Source of the DNA: Aquabacterium lacunae
GTDB lineage: Bacteria; Pseudomonadota; Gammaproteobacteria; Burkholderiales; Burkholderiaceae_C
Assembly: GCF_004310865.1 (NCBI RefSeq)
Contig: NZ_SIXI01000004.1
Location: 186,001-250,000, forward strand
Length of the DNA stretch: 64,000 nucleotides
Direction of reading: 5' to 3'
Shown in pieces: positions 18,725-27,018 of the stretch (position 1 is the first letter of the stretch; each line of letters begins with the position of its first letter). The notes beneath the pieces are model-generated. The model was given only the letters and a program-made list of their open reading frames with translations, ran no database searches and was not told the origin of the DNA. A program made the translations under genes and the position numbers.

Positions 18725-19921
18725 ATGCCAACGCTACGCATCCTGGTGATCCACTGTGCCTACCAGTTGAGGGGCGGAGAGGACAGCGTGGTGGAGTCTG
18801 AGGTCGCCCTGCTCCAGCAACATGGGCATGACGTCAAGCTCTGGTTGAAGCACAACTCGGACATCGACCACATGCCGCGCTGGCAAGTGGCACTGGATAC
18901 CATCTGGTCCCGCCGCAGCGTGCAGGAACTCAAAGCACGGGTGGCAGACTGGCGCCCCGACGTGATCCACGTTCACAACACCAGCCTCGTGATGTCGCCA
19001 TCGGTGCTTTGGGCCGCCCATGAACTCTGCATCCCGGTGGTGCAGACGCTTCACAATTTCCGGCTCAGCTGCCTGAGCGCCACCTTTTTGCGGGACGGCA
19101 GGGTGTGCGAAGACTGCCTGGGGCACACGCCCTGGGAAGGCATTCGACATGGGTGTTACCGCGGGTCCAGGGTGCAGTCTGCCGTGCTGGCCTCCTCCAT
19201 CATGGTGCACCGTTGGCGCCAGACCCACCCCCGGACGGTTCAGCGGTTCATCGCGCTGACGGCCTTTGCGCGAGACAAGCTCGTCCAGGCAGGCTTGCCT
19301 GGCGACAGGATCCGCATCAAACCAAATTTTGTGCCAAAGGCCCCAGACACGGCAGCTTCACCACGACGTGGCGCCCTTTATGTGGGCCGACTTTCTGTCG
19401 AAAAAGGCATCAATGTGTTGCTGGAAGCGGTGCAAAAACACCAGTTACCGGTCGAGGACCTGCTCGTCTTGGGCACCGGTCCCTTCGAGGCAGCCACTCG
19501 GCAAGCGCTGGGGGTTCGCTACCGGGGACATCAACCCCTGGAGGAAGTCTTGACGTGCATGCATCGCGCCAGTTTCTTGCTGCTCCCCAGCGTCTGTTAC
19601 GAGGGCTTTCCCCGCACCGTGGTCGAGGCGTTCTCCAGGGGACTGCCCGTGATCGCCAGCCGACTCGGTTCGATGGCTGAACTGATCGAACACCAGCGCA
19701 CCGGCCTGCTGTTCACACCAGGCGATTCGGCCGACCTGGCGCGCACGGTGAAATGGGCCCTGGACAACCCCGACAACATGGCCGCCATGGGTGAAAACGC
19801 TCGACAGGTTCACCAAACCCATTTCACTGAAGACCGAAACCATGACTTGCTGGTGTCGATCTATCAGGAAGCCATCGCAGAAGCCAAGCCTCACGCCCCC
19901 CGGAATGCGGGCCCGCAATGA
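18725..19921 (+). CDS. Glycosyltransferase family 4 protein
   Basis: The 398-residue GT-B enzyme begins MPTLRILVIHCAYQLRGGED, where the YQLRGGED loop is a common GT4 acceptor-side motif. HVHNTSLVMSPSVL and VQTLHNFRLSC follow. In the donor half LYVGRLSVEKGINVLLEAV and LLPSVCYEGFPRTVVEAFSR (EX7E-like) are clear. It is the first gene of the plus-strand run glycosyltransferase, exosortase B copy 2, EpsI copy 2, gmd. Donor unknown; a fucosyltransferase role is possible from the nearby gmd but unproven. Confidence 0.88.
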   Translation: MPTLRILVIHCAYQLRGGEDSVVESEVALLQQHGHDVKLWLKHNSDIDHMPRWQVALDTIWSRRSVQELKARVADWRPDVIHVHNTSLVMSPSVLWAAHELCIPVVQTLHNFRLSCLSATFLRDGRVCEDCLGHTPWEGIRHGCYRGSRVQSAVLASSIMVHRWRQTHPRTVQRFIALTAFARDKLVQAGLPGDRIRIKPNFVPKAPDTAASPRRGALYVGRLSVEKGINVLLEAVQKHQLPVEDLLVLGTGPFEAATRQALGVRYRGHQPLEEVLTCMHRASFLLLPSVCYEGFPRTVVEAFSRGLPVIASRLGSMAELIEHQRTGLLFTPGDSADLARTVKWALDNPDNMAAMGENARQVHQTHFTEDRNHDLLVSIYQEAIAEAKPHAPRNAGPQ

Positions 19922-19996
19922 CCCTCGGTTGCGAAGTGCCCATCGGAACTTCGCTGCCCAAGATCGTTCTGACCACTGGATTTTGAAGTACCGCCC

Positions 19997-20875
19997 ATGA
20001 ATTCAAGCACCACCTCAGGGGCCCCCGTCAAACCGGAACTTCCGGTGATGGCGTTGGGTGCCTGGCTTCTGGCCTATGTTCTGTTCTACGCATCGACGTA
20101 CAGCGTCCTGATGCGTGACACCTGGAGCACCGACGATCAAGGGCATGGCCCGATGATCATCGCAGCGGCTGCTTTCCTCGCGTGGCAGCGCCGTCATGAC
20201 ATCTTTGCGGGCTCGGCCCGCCCCGCCCCCGGTTGGGCGGGCGCTCTGATGGTGCTGGCCATGTTGATGTACGTGGTTGGGCATTCGCAGAACATCATTG
20301 AAATGGAAGCGCTGTCGCAGATCCCGGTGCTGATCGCCGGGCTTCTGCTGGTCCATGGGTGGTCGGCGGTGCGCAAGGTCTGGTTTCCGCTGTTCTTCCT
20401 GCTGTTTTCCATGCCGCTACCAGGCGCCTTGACACAGATGATCACCATGCCACTGAAGTTGGCGGTGTCCACGGTGGCCGAACAGGTGCTGTACTGGATG
20501 GACTACCCGATCGCGCGTGTGGGCGTGATGCTCACGGTCGGACATTACCAACTGCTGGTCGCCGACGCATGCTCGGGCTTGAATTCGCTGTTCACGCTGG
20601 AAGCCCTCGGGCTGCTGTACATGAACGTCATGAACTACACCAATCGCGCACGGAATGTGCTGCTGGCGGTGATGATCGTGCCCATTTCGTTCCTGTCGAA
20701 CGTCACCCGCGTCATCGTCCTGGTGCTGCTGACCTACCACTACGGCGACGAAGTCGGGCAAGGCTTCGCTCATAACTTCTCGGGCATGGTCCTGTTCACG
20801 GTGGCCCTCGTGCTGACCTATTTGTTTGACTGCCTGCTGTCGATGTGGTTTGACAAAAAGAGGAAAAAAGCATGA
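19997..20875 (+). CDS. xrtB: Exosortase B (copy 2)
   Basis: The 292-residue polytopic protein has the complete exosortase triad: Cys192 in LLVADACSGLNSLF, Arg238 in FLSNVTRVIVLVLLTYHYG, and His259 in GQGFAHNFSG. The N-terminal motif DDQGHGPMII corresponds to the EHSHGP motif of copy 1. By eye it is clearly homologous to copy 1 but far from identical, which argues against a recent duplication. EpsI copy 2 overlaps its stop by 4 bp (ATGA). A 75-bp gap separates it from the glycosyltransferase upstream. Confidence 0.93.
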   Translation: MNSSTTSGAPVKPELPVMALGAWLLAYVLFYASTYSVLMRDTWSTDDQGHGPMIIAAAAFLAWQRRHDIFAGSARPAPGWAGALMVLAMLMYVVGHSQNIIEMEALSQIPVLIAGLLLVHGWSAVRKVWFPLFFLLFSMPLPGALTQMITMPLKLAVSTVAEQVLYWMDYPIARVGVMLTVGHYQLLVADACSGLNSLFTLEALGLLYMNVMNYTNRARNVLLAVMIVPISFLSNVTRVIVLVLLTYHYGDEVGQGFAHNFSGMVLFTVALVLTYLFDCLLSMWFDKKRKKA

Positions 20876-21564
20876 CCCCCGGGATGAAACGTCCTCCAAT
20901 CTCCGTGCTGGTGGCCATCGCTGTGATGGGTGCATGCTGGCTGCTGGCGCGCTGGATGGTGCCCAACACCTACATGGCCGACGAGCGACACCGTGCCCCC
21001 ATCCAGTCATTGGTGCCACACGCATTTGGCCAGTGGCAGGAAGAAGAATCTGGCATGGTGGTGGTCGCCGACCCCACCCTGCAAAGCTCGATCGACAAGC
21101 TGTACAGCGAGGTGGTCAATCGCACTTATGTGGACAGGAATGGCCACCGTGTGATGCTGTCGATTGCATACGGGAAGAACCAGAACTCCCACTCGACCGC
21201 TGCGCACCGGCCCGAGTTCTGTTACTCAGCGCAAGGATTCCTGGTCGAGCGCCATGGCAATCGCCCGCTGCAACTGAACGATCACGTCATCCCGACCGCA
21301 CGCGTGGTGGGTAAACTGGCAGAACGCCATGAGCCCATCACTTACTGGGTGACGCTGGATGAAACGCCGACACTTCCAGGGCTGAGTCGCAAGATCCAGC
21401 AGCTCCGGTACGGCTTGCAAGGCAAGATTGCCGACGGCATGCTGGTTCGAATTTCAACCATTGGCAACTCAACGGAAGAAGAGTTTGCTGTCCACGATCG
21501 CTTTGTTCGGGAATGGCGTGAAGCCATGCCCGAAGCACACAAAGCCCGCTTCTTCGGCTCCTGA
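20872..21564 (+). CDS. epsI: EpsI family protein (copy 2)
   Basis: The 230-residue protein has an N-terminal membrane anchor (about residues 8-30) and the EpsI extracytoplasmic domain, with [14 protein letters not shown] and the conserved cysteine (residue 117) in [12 protein letters not shown]. It is translationally coupled to exosortase B copy 2 by ATGA overlap; an alternative ATG lies four codons in. Compared with copy 1 (13444-14151) the same motifs are kept while most other positions differ. Confidence 0.9.
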   Translation: MTPGMKRPPISVLVAIAVMGACWLLARWMVPNTYMADERHRAPIQSLVPHAFGQWQEEESGMVVVADPTLQSSIDKLYSEVVNRTYVDRNGHRVMLSIAYGKNQNSHSTAAHRPEFCYSAQGFLVERHGNRPLQLNDHVIPTARVVGKLAERHEPITYWVTLDETPTLPGLSRKIQQLRYGLQGKIADGMLVRISTIGNSTEEEFAVHDRFVREWREAMPEAHKARFFGS

Positions 21565-21577
21565 GCCCACACTCCCC

Positions 21578-22708
21578 ATGAACAAGAAAGTCGCACTCAT
21601 CACCGGCGTGACCGGTCAAGATGGCTCCTACCTGGCAGAGTTCCTGCTGAAGAAGGGTTATGAAGTTCACGGCATCAAGCGCCGCTCGTCGCTGTTCAAC
21701 ACCGACCGCATTGATCACCTGTACCAGGACCCGCACGTCGACAACCGCAACTTCATCCTGCACTACGGCGACCTGACCGACTCGACCTCGCTGACCCGCA
21801 TCGTGCAGAAGGTGCAGCCCGACGAGATCTACAACCTGGCCGCCCAGAGCCACGTGGGCGTGAGCTTCGAAGAGCCCGAGTACACGGCCAATGCCGACGG
21901 CATCGGCACGCTGCGCCTGCTGGAAGCCATCCGCATCCTGGGCCTGGAGAAGAAGACCCGCTTCTACCAGGCCTCGACCAGCGAGCTGTATGGCCTGGTG
22001 CAAGAGATTCCCCAGAAGGAAACCACGCCCTTCTACCCCCGCAGCCCGTATGCGGTGGCCAAGCTGTACGCCTACTGGATCACGGTGAACTACCGCGAGG
22101 CCTATGGCATGTACGCCTGCAACGGCGTGCTGTTCAACCACGAAAGCCCGGTGCGCGGTGAAACCTTCGTAACCCGCAAGATCACGCGGGCCATCAGCCG
22201 CATTGCGCTGGGCCTGCAAGAGTGCCTGTACCTGGGCAACATGAGCGCCCTGCGCGACTGGGGCCACGCCAAGGACTACGTGGAAATGCAGTGGCTGATG
22301 CTGCAGCAAGATCAAGCCGAAGACTTCGTGATCGCCACGGGCGTGCAGTACAGCGTGCGCCAGTTTGTGGAGATGTCGGCCAAGGAGCTGGGTGTGACCC
22401 TGGCTTTTGAAGGCGAGGCCGAAGCCGAAGTGGGCCGCGTGGTCAAGGTCGAACCGGTGAACGGCGAAGTGCTGGCCAAGTGCAAGGTGGGCGATGTGAT
22501 CGTGCGCGTGGACCCGCGCTACTACCGCCCCACCGAGGTCGAAACGCTGCTGGGCGACCCGACCAAGGCCAAGGAAAAGCTGGGCTGGGAGCCCAAGATC
22601 ACGCTGCCCGAGCTGGTGGCCGAAATGGTCAAGAGCGACTACACCTCGGCCAAGCGCGACAGCCTGGTCAAGCTGGCGGGCTTCCAGGCCTACGACCACT
22701 ACGAGTGA
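21578..22708 (+). CDS. gmd: GDP-mannose 4,6-dehydratase
   Basis: The 376-residue enzyme makes GDP-4-keto-6-deoxymannose, the substrate of the GDP-fucose synthase at 17549. [20 protein letters not shown] is the NADP Rossmann start and [15 protein letters not shown] the family-specific loop. The STSELYG strand and [10 protein letters not shown] carry the catalytic residues, and [15 protein letters not shown] is the Gmd substrate loop. The open frame extends upstream into epsI but ATG 21578, 13 bp after the epsI stop, is the family start. The 3' end overlaps the convergent gene by 41 bp. Confidence 0.96.
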   Translation: MNKKVALITGVTGQDGSYLAEFLLKKGYEVHGIKRRSSLFNTDRIDHLYQDPHVDNRNFILHYGDLTDSTSLTRIVQKVQPDEIYNLAAQSHVGVSFEEPEYTANADGIGTLRLLEAIRILGLEKKTRFYQASTSELYGLVQEIPQKETTPFYPRSPYAVAKLYAYWITVNYREAYGMYACNGVLFNHESPVRGETFVTRKITRAISRIALGLQECLYLGNMSALRDWGHAKDYVEMQWLMLQQDQAEDFVIATGVQYSVRQFVEMSAKELGVTLAFEGEAEAEVGRVVKVEPVNGEVLAKCKVGDVIVRVDPRYYRPTEVETLLGDPTKAKEKLGWEPKITLPELVAEMVKSDYTSAKRDSLVKLAGFQAYDHYE

Positions 22709-23438
22709 TCCCGACCGGGTGGCGGCCCAGCAGCCGCCAAGCCCGGTTGCGCAACTGCCAGAGCACCCGCCAATGCCACCCGGGGGCGTGCAGGCTGCCG
22801 TCTGAGCCCGACACCCCGACCACTTGGGGGGGCGGCACCATCACGTAGCGCTGGACGGGCAAAGCCTGCAGCGCCTGCAACAGGCAATGCTCCAGGTACC
22901 AACCCCGGTCGTCATCAACCTGTTCGTGGGCCTGTGCCATGTGCTGGTCATAAAAGGCCGACTCCACCAGGTAAAACCGGCTGTCCACACTCCGGACGCG
23001 ATGAAAACCCCGGATGTCGAAGGACGCCGGCCCCTGAAAACCTGCCAGGCACTCGGCAAAGTTCTGCACCCAGAGCTTGCCCGTGCATTTGGCCCACACC
23101 CGGGCCTCGCCCAGGTACAGGCTGTGCCGCAACGCGTAGGCCACGATCTGGCCCTCGCCATGGCCCTTGCCTTGCCGGCGCACAGCGGCCACATCGTTCT
23201 GAAAGGCCAGGCACTCCACCGGGGCCTCTCCCGGCTTCGCGGGTGGCACGCTGGCCGACAGATCGACGCCCGAGCCGTCACACAGCACCACCACGCTGAC
23301 GCCTGGCGTACGGCGCCACAAGGCCACGCTCTCCAGGGTCAGACGCAAGCGCTCGCTTGCATCCTGCAGGGCCGTGTGCTGAGCCGACACGCGCACCGCC
23401 GAAGTCAGCAGCACCGGAATGTTGCCGATCCAGGTCAC
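22668..23438 (-). CDS. Uncharacterised EPS-locus protein
   Basis: I do not recognise a named family. From GTG 23438, which overlaps the flippase stop as GTGA, the product is 256 residues; the longer open frame is a shadow of the flippase. It is soluble-looking and begins [17 protein letters not shown]. Visible blocks include [53 protein letters not shown] and a C-terminal [13 protein letters not shown]. Aspartate in VVLCDGS and the general alpha/beta pattern would suit a GT-A-like transferase, but there is no clear DxD. Its coupling to a flippase gene indicates a role in EPS synthesis. Confidence 0.7.
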   Translation of the reverse strand: MTWIGNIPVLLTSAVRVSAQHTALQDASERLRLTLESVALWRRTPGVSVVVLCDGSGVDLSASVPPAKPGEAPVECLAFQNDVAAVRRQGKGHGEGQIVAYALRHSLYLGEARVWAKCTGKLWVQNFAECLAGFQGPASFDIRGFHRVRSVDSRFYLVESAFYDQHMAQAHEQVDDDRGWYLEHCLLQALQALPVQRYVMVPPPQVVGVSGSDGSLHAPGWHWRVLWQLRNRAWRLLGRHPVGITRSGRRPGSPPA

Positions 23439-24751
23439 ACCTTGGCCCCTTGCTGGCATGCCTGCAAACGCCACATGAGAAACGCCAGCCCCAATGCCCC
23501 TGCCATGGCGGCTGCCGCCGCCATGCCGGCGCCCCCTCGCCACTGAATGGCTGGCCATGCCAAGGCGCCCAAGGTCACGGCCTGAATCAGCACGGCCTGC
23601 ACCACCCAGCCCGGGCGCCCTATGGCACGCACCTGCGCCACCGCCATGGCCATGAGCGCACCCACCCACATGGCCAGGCACTGCATCTGAAGGGCCGGCA
23701 CCGCGGCCAGCCATGCGGGGCCCAAGACGAAGTTCAACAGGGGACCCGCCGCTGCAGCCAGCAACGTGGCCAGCACGCCGGCCGCCAAGGCTGTCCAGCC
23801 AAAGTAACGCCAAAACAAGGGTTGCGCGCCCGGAACGCCATGCGCATGGAATGCACGCGACAGGTTGGCAAAAGCGTGTTGCGATGCGGCCGACGGCAGA
23901 TCGGTGACGACCAGCTGCGCCAGCCGAGCAGCAGTCTGGTAAAGACCGAACTCGACGCCTCCCAACCAGCGCGCCACCACCACCTTGTCAAACTGATTGA
24001 GCAGCACGGCCAGCGCGCTGGTGGCCCAGACCCACAGGCCAAACTGCCCCAGCGCCACGATGCGATGCCATTGCAGATTGGGCTGCCAGGGCTGGCGTGC
24101 CAGCCACGCCCCCGCCAGCAAGCGCCAGAGGTCTGAAGACAAGGTGCCCCAGACCAGCGCCACAGGCCCTGCGCCCAGCTTGAGTGCGCCGCACGTGACC
24201 GTCAGATCCACCAGAGCCCCGCTGGACTCGACCAGGCTCACCGAACGAAACGCCCGCTCCCGCTGCAGCAAAACGTAGCCCGGGTGCACAGCATTGCGAA
24301 CCAAGGGGATGCAGGCCACCAGACCAATCAGCTCTGCGGCCTGCGGCAGACTGAACAGCGCGGCAAGGGGATCTCGAGCCAACCACAACACCATTGCCAG
24401 GCACAGGCCTCGCACCCATTGCAGGCTCCAGACAGCACCCAACTCCTGGGGCGTCAGCGGCGCATCGCGCTGCACCATGGCGGGCCCCAGCCCGGTGTCG
24501 GACAGCGCCTCCGCGACCAGCAGGACGGTCATGGCAACGGCCACCAACGCGAAAGCCTCTGGCCCCAACCAACGGGCGGCCACCAAAAACTTCAACGCCT
24601 GACAGCCCCGCAGACAGATTTGCTGCGCCAGCACCCAGGCCACATGCCCAGGGTCACGGCTGATCGACAAAGGATGGAATCGGTGCAAGGCCACAAACAA
24701 CCAGAAATTCTGCCCTTCCGGCAGCCAGTCAACGCGAGAGAATACGCCCAA
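23435..24751 (-). CDS. Second polysaccharide flippase-like membrane protein
   Basis: The frame gives up to 438 residues and is strongly hydrophobic with 12 or more segments. QALKFLVAARWLGPEAFALV followed by TVLLVAEALSDTGLGPAMVQ is the standard N-terminal pattern of Wzx/MOP flippases (family motif around LGPxxFGL, then DTGLGxAxVQ). The start is unsure: the open frame begins at a TTG (24751), with GTG candidates at 24694 and 24643, none with a good ribosome site. It is divergent from the GT2 gene at 24891 and coupled to the unknown gene downstream. Confidence 0.82.
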   Translation of the reverse strand: MGVFSRVDWLPEGQNFWLFVALHRFHPLSISRDPGHVAWVLAQQICLRGCQALKFLVAARWLGPEAFALVAVAMTVLLVAEALSDTGLGPAMVQRDAPLTPQELGAVWSLQWVRGLCLAMVLWLARDPLAALFSLPQAAELIGLVACIPLVRNAVHPGYVLLQRERAFRSVSLVESSGALVDLTVTCGALKLGAGPVALVWGTLSSDLWRLLAGAWLARQPWQPNLQWHRIVALGQFGLWVWATSALAVLLNQFDKVVVARWLGGVEFGLYQTAARLAQLVVTDLPSAASQHAFANLSRAFHAHGVPGAQPLFWRYFGWTALAAGVLATLLAAAAGPLLNFVLGPAWLAAVPALQMQCLAMWVGALMAMAVAQVRAIGRPGWVVQAVLIQAVTLGALAWPAIQWRGGAGMAAAAAMAGALGLAFLMWRLQACQQGAKV

Positions 24752-24890
24752 ACCCGGGAGTCAGCCCCACAAACCCTGGTTACAAAGGGAACTCCCTTAG
24801 CCAGAGCCCCGGAACATGTGGCCCTCTCCGTTGTCCAATGGAGGTTTTGCTGCCAGGTTGTCACGGCAGCGCCAGAAGTCGTCCCATCGC
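24752..24890. other. Divergent intergenic region before the GT2-polymerase run
   Basis: This 139-bp gap separates the second flippase gene (minus) from the GT2 gene (plus). It holds a short palindrome AAGGGA-AC-TCCCTT around 24785-24800 and a weak GG-N10-GC arrangement near 24840, too degenerate to call a sigma-54 site. I see no clear sigma-70 boxes. Confidence 0.3.
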
Positions 24891-25718
24891 ATGAGCCTGC
24901 CCAAGATTTCCATCGTCACCTGCTCGTACCAGCAGGGTCAGTTCCTCGACGCCACGATGCGTTCGGTGCTGGACCAGCGATACCCCGAACTCGAATACAT
25001 CGTCATCGACGGCGGGTCGAAAGACAACTCGGTCGACGTGATCCAACGCCACGCCGGTGACCTGGCCTATTGGGTGTCAGAGAAAGACAGGGGGCAGACT
25101 CACGCCCTGCAAAAGGGGTTCGAGCGAGCCACCGGAGAGATCCTGGGCTGGCTGTGCTCCGACGACCTGCTGCTGCCTGGTGCGCTTCAAGCCGTGGGCG
25201 AGTTCTTCAGGGACCACCCAGATGTGGACATGGTTTACGGCGATGCGCTCTGGATCGACGCGCAGGGCCGGTACATTCGCCCCAAAAAGGAAATGCCCTG
25301 GAGTCGATTCGTTTTCCTTTTCGACTTCAACTACATCGCACAGCCCTCATGCTTCTGGCGGCGCCGACTGCATGACAAAGTGGGTGGCCTGCAAGAAAAA
25401 TGGAACCTGAACATGGATTCCGACCTCTGGCTGCGCTTTGCATCGGCCACACAGCCGGCCTACCAGCCGGGCTACTGGTCGGGCATTCGGGACTATCCAG
25501 AACAAAAAACCCGTGCCTTGCGACCTGCTGGACAAAAGGAATGGGATGCGCTGATCGCTCGTGAAGCACCGGCACTGGCCAGCTGGCCACGCAAGCCTCT
25601 CAACCTGACTGCACGCGCGCTTCGTGTGGGCAGCAAAATGCTCCATGGTGGGTACGGAGCGCAGCCCCCCCGCGCGCTGGTGGAGAGCCTGAAACGTTAC
25701 GAGATCTCGGGAACCTGA
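24891..25718 (+). CDS. Glycosyltransferase family 2 protein
   Basis: From ATG 24891 the product is 275 residues. It has the GT-A signature: PKISIVTCSYQQGQFLDATM at the N-terminus, YIVIDGGSKDNSVDVI with the uridine-binding aspartate, and LGWLCSDDLLLPGALQAVG with the metal-binding SDD. QPSCFWRRRL and NMDSDLWLRFA in the C-terminal half match acceptor-side motifs of WcaA/EpsO-type enzymes. It is the only GT2 in the EPS region and starts the run GT2, polymerase-like, beta-helix. Confidence 0.92.
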   Translation: MSLPKISIVTCSYQQGQFLDATMRSVLDQRYPELEYIVIDGGSKDNSVDVIQRHAGDLAYWVSEKDRGQTHALQKGFERATGEILGWLCSDDLLLPGALQAVGEFFRDHPDVDMVYGDALWIDAQGRYIRPKKEMPWSRFVFLFDFNYIAQPSCFWRRRLHDKVGGLQEKWNLNMDSDLWLRFASATQPAYQPGYWSGIRDYPEQKTRALRPAGQKEWDALIAREAPALASWPRKPLNLTARALRVGSKMLHGGYGAQPPRALVESLKRYEISGT

Positions 25719-25725
25719 GGCCGCC

Positions 25726-27015
25726 ATGTCCAGCCGATCGACGCGAGCCAATGACATCTTGATGACCGGGCGTGTACGCACCCCGGACAGCCTGGAGATG
25801 ACCGATTACTTTGTGCTGTTCAGCCTCTTCCTGGTGCTGGGTTGGTCGATCGACCCCATGCGTTGGCAGCTGGAATCGGTACCGGGCCTGAAGCGCTTCC
25901 CGCAGATCATGCTGGGGATCAACTTTGCGTTCATCTTCCTGGGCAAAGCGCTGTTTCAATTCAAAGCACCACGCGTGAGCGGCACACGAACGCTGCTGGA
26001 ACATCGCTGGCTGGTGCTGTTTGCGCTGTTCGTCGTGGCCGGCAGCCTGTTCGCCAAGTACAAGAACCAGATCGACGAAACCTTCCTGACGCTGGGACTG
26101 TTCACACTGACGGCCCCACTGATGCATTGGTACACCCTCAATGCCAGGGCCCCGTGGAAGTTGCTAAAGGCCATCCTGGGTGTGTTCATTTTCTGGTCTC
26201 TGGTGACCCTGGCTGTTCAGTTTTACTTCTTTAGGCGCATTGAGATCTTCCATGCGCGGGAACACATCGTGCTGCCGATTGCCGGGGCCATGTTCTATTA
26301 CCACCCCAACAAGATGGCCCGTGTTTTCGGTGTGCTGCTGGTGATCACGGCCGCCATTGCGGTCAGTAAAATCACGGCCTTCATCGTCGGCACCATGACC
26401 CTGATCTACCTGTTCGGGGTCTCGCTGTTCACACGGATTCACCGTCAGAAGGACGGACTGATCAAAACCTTTGTGGTGGTGGGATTCGTCTCGGCCGTGA
26501 TCTTGGCGATTACCGCGGTCGTGGTCGCCTACTTCACCGCCGGTCAGGCGGCCCCGTCGGGGAACATCGGCTACCGCGCGCACACCTACGAAATGGCCTG
26601 GAAGAAATTCCTGGCTTCTCCGGTGTGGGGCAATGGTTTCACCAAGGAGGCGGTCATTGATTTCGACCTGTTCACGGTGGAAACCAACACCCAGCGCCTT
26701 CCCACCCACAGCGATCCGCTGGACATCCTGGCCGCAGGTGGGCTGATCGGCGGGCTGCTGTGGCTCGCCAGCTTGTGGCCCAAGGTGGTGAGGGCATTTC
26801 GAGAAGTCACCTTGCGCAGAGGCTCATTGCCCTGGGACCAGTTCATGGTTCACCAATCCATGATGATGATGGTGGTCGGGGGCGTGGTGGTGGCGGCCTT
26901 CAACCCCATCCTCAACATCCCGAACACTGCCATCGCATTCTGGTTGGCGCTCGGGTGCCTGGCCACGACCACCCAACTGGGTCTGCAGACCCTGTCGGAG
27001 CACAAAAGGAGCTGA
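25726..27015 (+). CDS. Second polymerase-like polytopic membrane protein
   Basis: The 429-residue protein has about ten hydrophobic segments. Toward the C-terminus the motif GYRAHTYEMAWKKFLASPVWGNGFTKEA followed by RLPTHSDPLDILAAGG resembles the periplasmic loop of O-antigen ligase/Wzy proteins (the PWxGxG and xHNxxL/HSDxLD patterns). It probably polymerises or ligates repeat units in the periplasm. It begins 7 bp after the GT2 gene and is followed 3 bp later by the beta-helix protein. A different polymerase candidate lies at 8499-10019. Confidence 0.78.
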   Translation: MSSRSTRANDILMTGRVRTPDSLEMTDYFVLFSLFLVLGWSIDPMRWQLESVPGLKRFPQIMLGINFAFIFLGKALFQFKAPRVSGTRTLLEHRWLVLFALFVVAGSLFAKYKNQIDETFLTLGLFTLTAPLMHWYTLNARAPWKLLKAILGVFIFWSLVTLAVQFYFFRRIEIFHAREHIVLPIAGAMFYYHPNKMARVFGVLLVITAAIAVSKITAFIVGTMTLIYLFGVSLFTRIHRQKDGLIKTFVVVGFVSAVILAITAVVVAYFTAGQAAPSGNIGYRAHTYEMAWKKFLASPVWGNGFTKEAVIDFDLFTVETNTQRLPTHSDPLDILAAGGLIGGLLWLASLWPKVVRAFREVTLRRGSLPWDQFMVHQSMMMMVVGGVVVAAFNPILNIPNTAIAFWLALGCLATTTQLGLQTLSEHKRS

Positions 27016-27018
27016 GCG

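Noticed and set aside
21338-22699. Minus-strand 453-codon frame opposite gmd
   Set aside because: Antisense shadow with His- and Gly-rich translation.
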